From the NCBI GenBank assembly GCA_051646185.1, contig JBOFCS010000011.1:1-25583 (forward strand): a DNA stretch of 25,583 nucleotides. The letters run 5' to 3'. A program made the translations under genes and the position numbers. Below the pieces are notes generated by a model. The model was not told the origin of the DNA. It was given only the letters and a program-made list of their open reading frames with translations, and made no database searches. This document shows positions 22,713 to 25,583 of the stretch, one piece after another. This DNA comes from JBOFCS01 sp051646185 (lineage in GTDB: Bacteria > Actinomycetota > Actinomycetes > Mycobacteriales > Mycobacteriaceae). The number at the start of each line of letters is the position of its first letter. The first letter of the stretch is position 1.

Positions 22713-22750
22713 GCCGTCCCCAACTAAACCACTCTTACAGATGCTTACAG
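22707..22750. terminator. long-loop inverted repeat between mftR and acyl-CoA dehydrogenase
   Basis: CTGTAAGC (22707-22714) at the mftR stop and GCTTACAG (22743-22750) are perfectly complementary with 28 nt between. CTTACAG occurs again at 22734-22740, so two alternative stems are possible. It could end transcription from both sides of this convergent pair; the long loop and missing U-tract keep confidence low. Confidence 0.3.
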
Positions 22751-22769
22751 TGCCGCACTACTTAACGAG

Positions 22770-23927
22770 CTACAAAGATCGAGAGATCAGCTCTTTCATA
22801 ACTTCGTTAGCACCAGCATAAACCTTCTGCACCCGAGAATCGGCGTACCTTTTTGCTATTGGATACTCAAGTATATAACCAAAACCGCCAAAAAATTGAA
22901 CACACTTATCCACAATATCGCATTGCAGATTTGTTGCATACAATTTAGCCATTGACGCTGTGGTGGAATCAAACTCCCCCTTTAGATACCGATCAATGCA
23001 ACTATCTACAAAAACTCTGCCAACGTGGACCCCTGTTGCGCAATCGGCAAGGGTGAACTTGGTGTTTTGCATCTCAAAAATTGATTCGCCAAAAGCTTTG
23101 CGCTCCTTTGTGTAACTTATTGTCTCAGCAAGAGCTGCTTCAGCAGTTGTAATTGCTCCATCTGCAATCAGGAGACGTTCTCTAGGCAGCTGCTCCATGG
23201 CATACTTAAATCCTGAACCTTCTTCTCCCAATAGGTTTTCCACTGGAACACGAACATTATCAAAAAATAGTTCAGCGGTATCCTGAGATTTTAAACCAAT
23301 TTTATCAAGCAGCTTGCCCACCTTGTAGCCTTGAGCCTGAGCAGTTTCCACAACGATAAGAGAGATGCCGCCCGCTCCCCGTCCTGGGTCTGTCTTAGCT
23401 ACAAGAATCACTATATCGGCATGCTTACCATTTGTGATAAAAGTTTTCGCCCCATTGATGATGTAGTCGTCACCATCGCGTATCGCTTCTGTGCGCAGAG
23501 CTTTTAAGTCAGATCCCCCACTAGGCTCAGTCATAGCAATAGCACCAATAAACTCACCATTAGCCATTTTCGGCAACCATCGTCGCTTTTGCTCTTCGGT
23601 TCCATACTCAAGAATATAATGAGCAACTATGCCACTATGAACAGAGTTTCCTAGACCAAAACCCATTTCCGTCAATGTAATTGGTGCTTGGAAAACTGCG
23701 ATGTCATGGATGACAGTACCGCCTCCGCCGCCATACTCTTCAGGAATTGAAGCGCACAACAGCCCCACTTCACCAGCTTTTAACCAAAAATCCCGGTCAA
23801 CATATTTTTGCTCAATCCACTTCTCTTGATATGGCAATGCTTCGCTTTTAATAAACTGAGTTGCCATGGTTTTTAAGGCTCTTACCTCATCATCAACCCA
23901 GGGAGAAACGTAAGGATAATTCTGCAT
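22770..23927 (-). CDS. acyl-CoA dehydrogenase
   Basis: A 385-residue FAD enzyme that makes trans-2-enoyl-CoA. The three family domains are in order: helical N-terminus (1-120), beta middle with IGAIAMTEPSGGSDLKAL and ITNGKHADIVILVAKT (about 127-185), and helical C-terminus with QLPRERLLIADGAI, RKAFGESIFEMQNTKF and CVQFFGGFGYILEYP. The expected catalytic Glu is E375 in YAGANEVMK, near the end. The chain length preference cannot be told. AAGGA lies 6 nt before the ATG and 9 nt separate it from the SDR gene, so it is the last gene of the operon with the SDR and two MaoC proteins. It converges on mftR. Confidence 0.92.
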   Translation of the reverse strand: MQNYPYVSPWVDDEVRALKTMATQFIKSEALPYQEKWIEQKYVDRDFWLKAGEVGLLCASIPEEYGGGGGTVIHDIAVFQAPITLTEMGFGLGNSVHSGIVAHYILEYGTEEQKRRWLPKMANGEFIGAIAMTEPSGGSDLKALRTEAIRDGDDYIINGAKTFITNGKHADIVILVAKTDPGRGAGGISLIVVETAQAQGYKVGKLLDKIGLKSQDTAELFFDNVRVPVENLLGEEGSGFKYAMEQLPRERLLIADGAITTAEAALAETISYTKERKAFGESIFEMQNTKFTLADCATGVHVGRVFVDSCIDRYLKGEFDSTTASMAKLYATNLQCDIVDKCVQFFGGFGYILEYPIAKRYADSRVQKVYAGANEVMKELISRSL

Positions 23928-23936
23928 ATTTCTTCC

Positions 23937-24767
23937 TTAAAAGTTGAATCCGCCGCCACAAACTAATGTTTGAGCGCTAATATAATCTGATTCAGGAGTG
24001 CATAAAAGGTAAACCGCTCCAGCCGCTTCATGCGGTGCACCTGAGCGTCCTAACGGAATCATCTGTTCCATCGCTGCAAGTAAGCCCGGATTAACACCAA
24101 CTTTTATCTTGCGGCCTTGCAATTCAATAGTTCCGTCGCCACCTTCAACTTCGGTCGTAAGTCGAGTGTTAATCAAACCAAAAGCTACTGCATTTACAGT
24201 AACGTTATAACGTCCCCACTCCTTTGCCAACGCTTTTGTTAGTCCAATGACTCCAGCTTTTGCAGAAGAATAATTAGCCTGCCCGGCATTGCCACCGGTA
24301 CCAGCCAAAGAAGAAATGTTGACCACTTTACGACACAGCACCGGGCGGCCAGATTCTCGTTCGTTCTTCACCGCAGCTGCGATAATGGGTTGTGCTGCAC
24401 GTAAAATTCTAAATGGTGCTTTTAGATGAACATCTAAAATAGCATCCCACTGTTCATCAGACATTTTCTGAATAACCGAGTCCCAAGTATATCCAGCATT
24501 ATTAACTATAATGTCAAGCCCGCCAAATGAATCTACAGCTGTCTGAACAAAGCGCTCACCAAAATCAGTATCAGTAACACTTCCTACACAAGCAACAGCC
24601 TTTCCTCCTAAAGCGTCAATCGCAGCTACTACCTCTTCCGTCGGTCCTTTATCCAAATCATTGACCACAACACTCGCACCTTCTCGGGCAAGTTTAAGAG
24701 CAACTTCTCGACCAATTCCCCGTCCTGAACCTGAAACAATTGCAACTCTACCTTCAAGATTACCCAT
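23937..24767 (-). CDS. SDR-family dehydrogenase (3-oxoacyl/3-hydroxyacyl type)
   Basis: A 276-residue short-chain dehydrogenase. The coenzyme motif is GSGRGIG (13-19), followed by NNAG (89-92) and the catalytic S153, Y166 and K170 in VNISSLAG and NYSSAKAG. D37 after the second beta strand suggests NAD(H) use. The fold and length resemble FabG/HSD17B4-type enzymes acting on (R)-3-hydroxyacyl thioesters, and two MaoC hydratases directly upstream fit that chemistry. It lacks the insertion typical of mycofactocin-coupled SDRs, so tight NAD binding is not indicated. A loop KNERESGRPVLCRK (134-147) is longer than in plain FabG. AAGG lies 10 nt before the ATG. Confidence 0.88.
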   Translation of the reverse strand: MGNLEGRVAIVSGSGRGIGREVALKLAREGASVVVNDLDKGPTEEVVAAIDALGGKAVACVGSVTDTDFGERFVQTAVDSFGGLDIIVNNAGYTWDSVIQKMSDEQWDAILDVHLKAPFRILRAAQPIIAAAVKNERESGRPVLCRKVVNISSLAGTGGNAGQANYSSAKAGVIGLTKALAKEWGRYNVTVNAVAFGLINTRLTTEVEGGDGTIELQGRKIKVGVNPGLLAAMEQMIPLGRSGAPHEAAGAVYLLCTPESDYISAQTLVCGGGFNF

Positions 24768-24797
24768 GATATATTGACCTTCCTTAATCCTATAAAA

Positions 24798-25226
24798 TTA
24801 GTTAATACTCAGCGCAACAACAGCTTCGCCGATTATGGTAGTTGATTTATCCTCAAGTTGAACTATTAATTCCACAGTAGCAAGTTGCTCGTTTCCCACT
24901 GTAGCAATATTTTTTATCACTCCTGTGCATTCCGGTTGTGCATGCACAGGAGTGATTGATACAAAACGCGCCTTGTACGACCGGATAGATTCCTGAGGGA
25001 AGCAATTTGTCAACAATCTACCTAGATAAGCCATGGATAACATTCCGTGAGCAAATACGTCAGTTAAGCCAACTGATTTCGCAACATCAATATCAATATG
25101 CATCGGGTTGTGGTCCCCCGATGCTCCCGCAAATAATGCTAACGTTCCACGGGAAATTTCAGGCACCGCCAACGGTGGCAGTTCGGTACCAGCTTCAATC
25201 GGAGTCTCTAAATACATTAAATACAT
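24798..25226 (-). CDS. MaoC-family (R)-specific enoyl-CoA/ACP hydratase
   Basis: A 142-residue hot-dog-fold hydratase. The hydratase-2 motif is complete, with D38, N40 and H43 in GASGDHNPMHIDIDVAKSVGL (residues 34-54) and AHGMLSMAYLG after it. The start was moved to ATG 25226, with GGAGAGGG 8 nt upstream and one base after the stop of the preceding gene; the open frame continues upstream into that gene. It probably forms a heterodimer with the preceding MaoC-N protein, as HadA-HadB do, because it carries the catalytic motif and the partner the N-type fold. Confidence 0.9.
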   Translation of the reverse strand: MYLMYLETPIEAGTELPPLAVPEISRGTLALFAGASGDHNPMHIDIDVAKSVGLTDVFAHGMLSMAYLGRLLTNCFPQESIRSYKARFVSITPVHAQPECTGVIKNIATVGNEQLATVELIVQLEDKSTTIIGEAVVALSIN

Positions 25227-25227
25227 T

Positions 25228-25583
25228 TTATTTACCCTCTCCACCGCGAACAACGATCACTGTTCTTAGATCAGCTACTTCAGAACCATTTTCGCGGGCC
25301 ACTTTTGTTTCTTTCACAAGAAAACCTAGTGATCCCTTCTCGTACACATCCGAAATATAGGGTGCTGCAACTAATGTATCCCCTGCATGAGCTACAGAAT
25401 GGTATACAAAAGATTGTTCTCCATGTAAAATATGTCTCAGGTCTACACCTAGTTCAGCTACCCACTTAAACGGATCGGGCCCCTCCAGCTCAATAGAAAA
25501 CAAAAAAGTTGGGGGAACTGGAAGATCTGTATGACCAAAGCGCTGAGCATAATCCGAATCCATATATAAAGGATTGATCTCAC
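25228..25583 (-). CDS. MaoC N-type dehydratase subunit, 5' end cut by window edge
   Basis: The 3' portion, 117 sense codons, of a FAS1-like/MaoC N-terminal dehydratase (PF13452). In-frame codons continue to the window edge and read EINPLYMDSDYAQ, the family motif around NPLY, so an ATG at 25563 is internal and the real start lies beyond 25583. LPVPPTF and the VDLRHILHGEQSFVYHS block are typical; the latter resembles HadA-type subunits with the Asp-Leu-x-His-x-x-H-G-E-Q signature. The catalytic motif is expected in the partner encoded just downstream. It is first in this part of the acyl-CoA operon. Confidence 0.85.
   Translation of the reverse strand, partial: EINPLYMDSDYAQRFGHTDLPVPPTFLFSIELEGPDPFKWVAELGVDLRHILHGEQSFVYHSVAHAGDTLVAAPYISDVYEKGSLGFLVKETKVARENGSEVADLRTVIVVRGGEGK

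Noticed and set aside
23937..24767. Mycofactocin-coupled SDR
   Set aside because: The family insertion after the coenzyme motif is absent; the sequence is FabG/HSD17B4-like.
25228..25563. Complete MaoC gene starting at ATG 25563
   Set aside because: The frame stays open to the window edge and the upstream codons spell the conserved NPLY motif, so this Met is internal.
24798..25583. Mycolic-acid HadAB dehydratase
   Set aside because: The fold pair is the same, but neighbours are an acyl-CoA dehydrogenase and SDR and not the hadABC or ribosomal-protein context, so a catabolic or other acyl-CoA role is equally likely.

Overview
The window reads as chromosome of a mycolic-acid-type actinobacterium (order Mycobacteriales, Corynebacterium-like). 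The main evidence is a complete, colinear mycofactocin cluster with the gene order known from Mycobacterium, many GTG starts, strong GGAG-type ribosome sites, and relatives typical of that order (actinobacterial class 2 secreted lipase, FCD-type GntR, AldB/ExaC-type aldehyde dehydrogenase with DUF779). Base composition looks close to balanced by eye, which is low for mycofactocin-bearing actinobacteria. Genus is not resolved. Almost everything is on the minus strand; plus-strand genes are a GntR regulator, a RidA protein, a lipase and mftR. I see no rRNA, tRNA, CRISPR array, insertion sequence or phage gene.

Layout. (1) 1-8281: ethanolamine/acetaldehyde catabolism. A GntR/FCD regulator converges on eutC-eutB-ethanolamine permease, preceded by a DUF779 protein and an NAD-type aldehyde dehydrogenase, with an AcoR-like GAF regulator upstream of them. 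No microcompartment shell gene and no eutA is present, so acetaldehyde from EutBC is probably oxidised in the cytosol. (2) 8282-14124: mostly exported proteins: a Tat-exported cholesterol-oxidase-like GMC flavoprotein, a secreted acetoacetate-decarboxylase-fold protein, a secreted lipase and a DUF1254 lipoprotein, plus a cytosolic RidA protein. (3) 14141-22712: an ABC-2/YhgE-like membrane protein, then mftG, F, E, D, C, B, A on the minus strand and divergent mftR. (4) 22770-25583: an operon of two MaoC-type hydratases (the first cut by the window edge), an SDR and an acyl-CoA dehydrogenase, converging on mftR.

How they may work together (inference). Mycofactocin is a peptide-derived redox cofactor tied to alcohol metabolism in mycobacteria, and MftR is reported to respond to long-chain acyl-CoA. 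Here its cluster lies between an acyl-CoA operon and an acetaldehyde-producing pathway, so the neighbourhood could couple lipid/ethanolamine breakdown to mycofactocin-dependent electron flow. No clear mycofactocin-dependent dehydrogenase lies in the window.

Several starts were moved from the longest frame to internal codons with better ribosome sites or family agreement: GntR, aldehyde dehydrogenase, RidA, mftF, mftD, mftC, mftB, mftA, mftR and the second MaoC. The least expected sequence signals are non-coding: a 45-nt near-perfect inverted repeat at 11209-11253, a 9-bp inverted repeat spanning 6855-6912, TTGCA-N6-TTGCA repeats shared by both places, a 10-bp-arm palindrome at 134-161, and an mftR/mftA operator candidate at 22078-22091.
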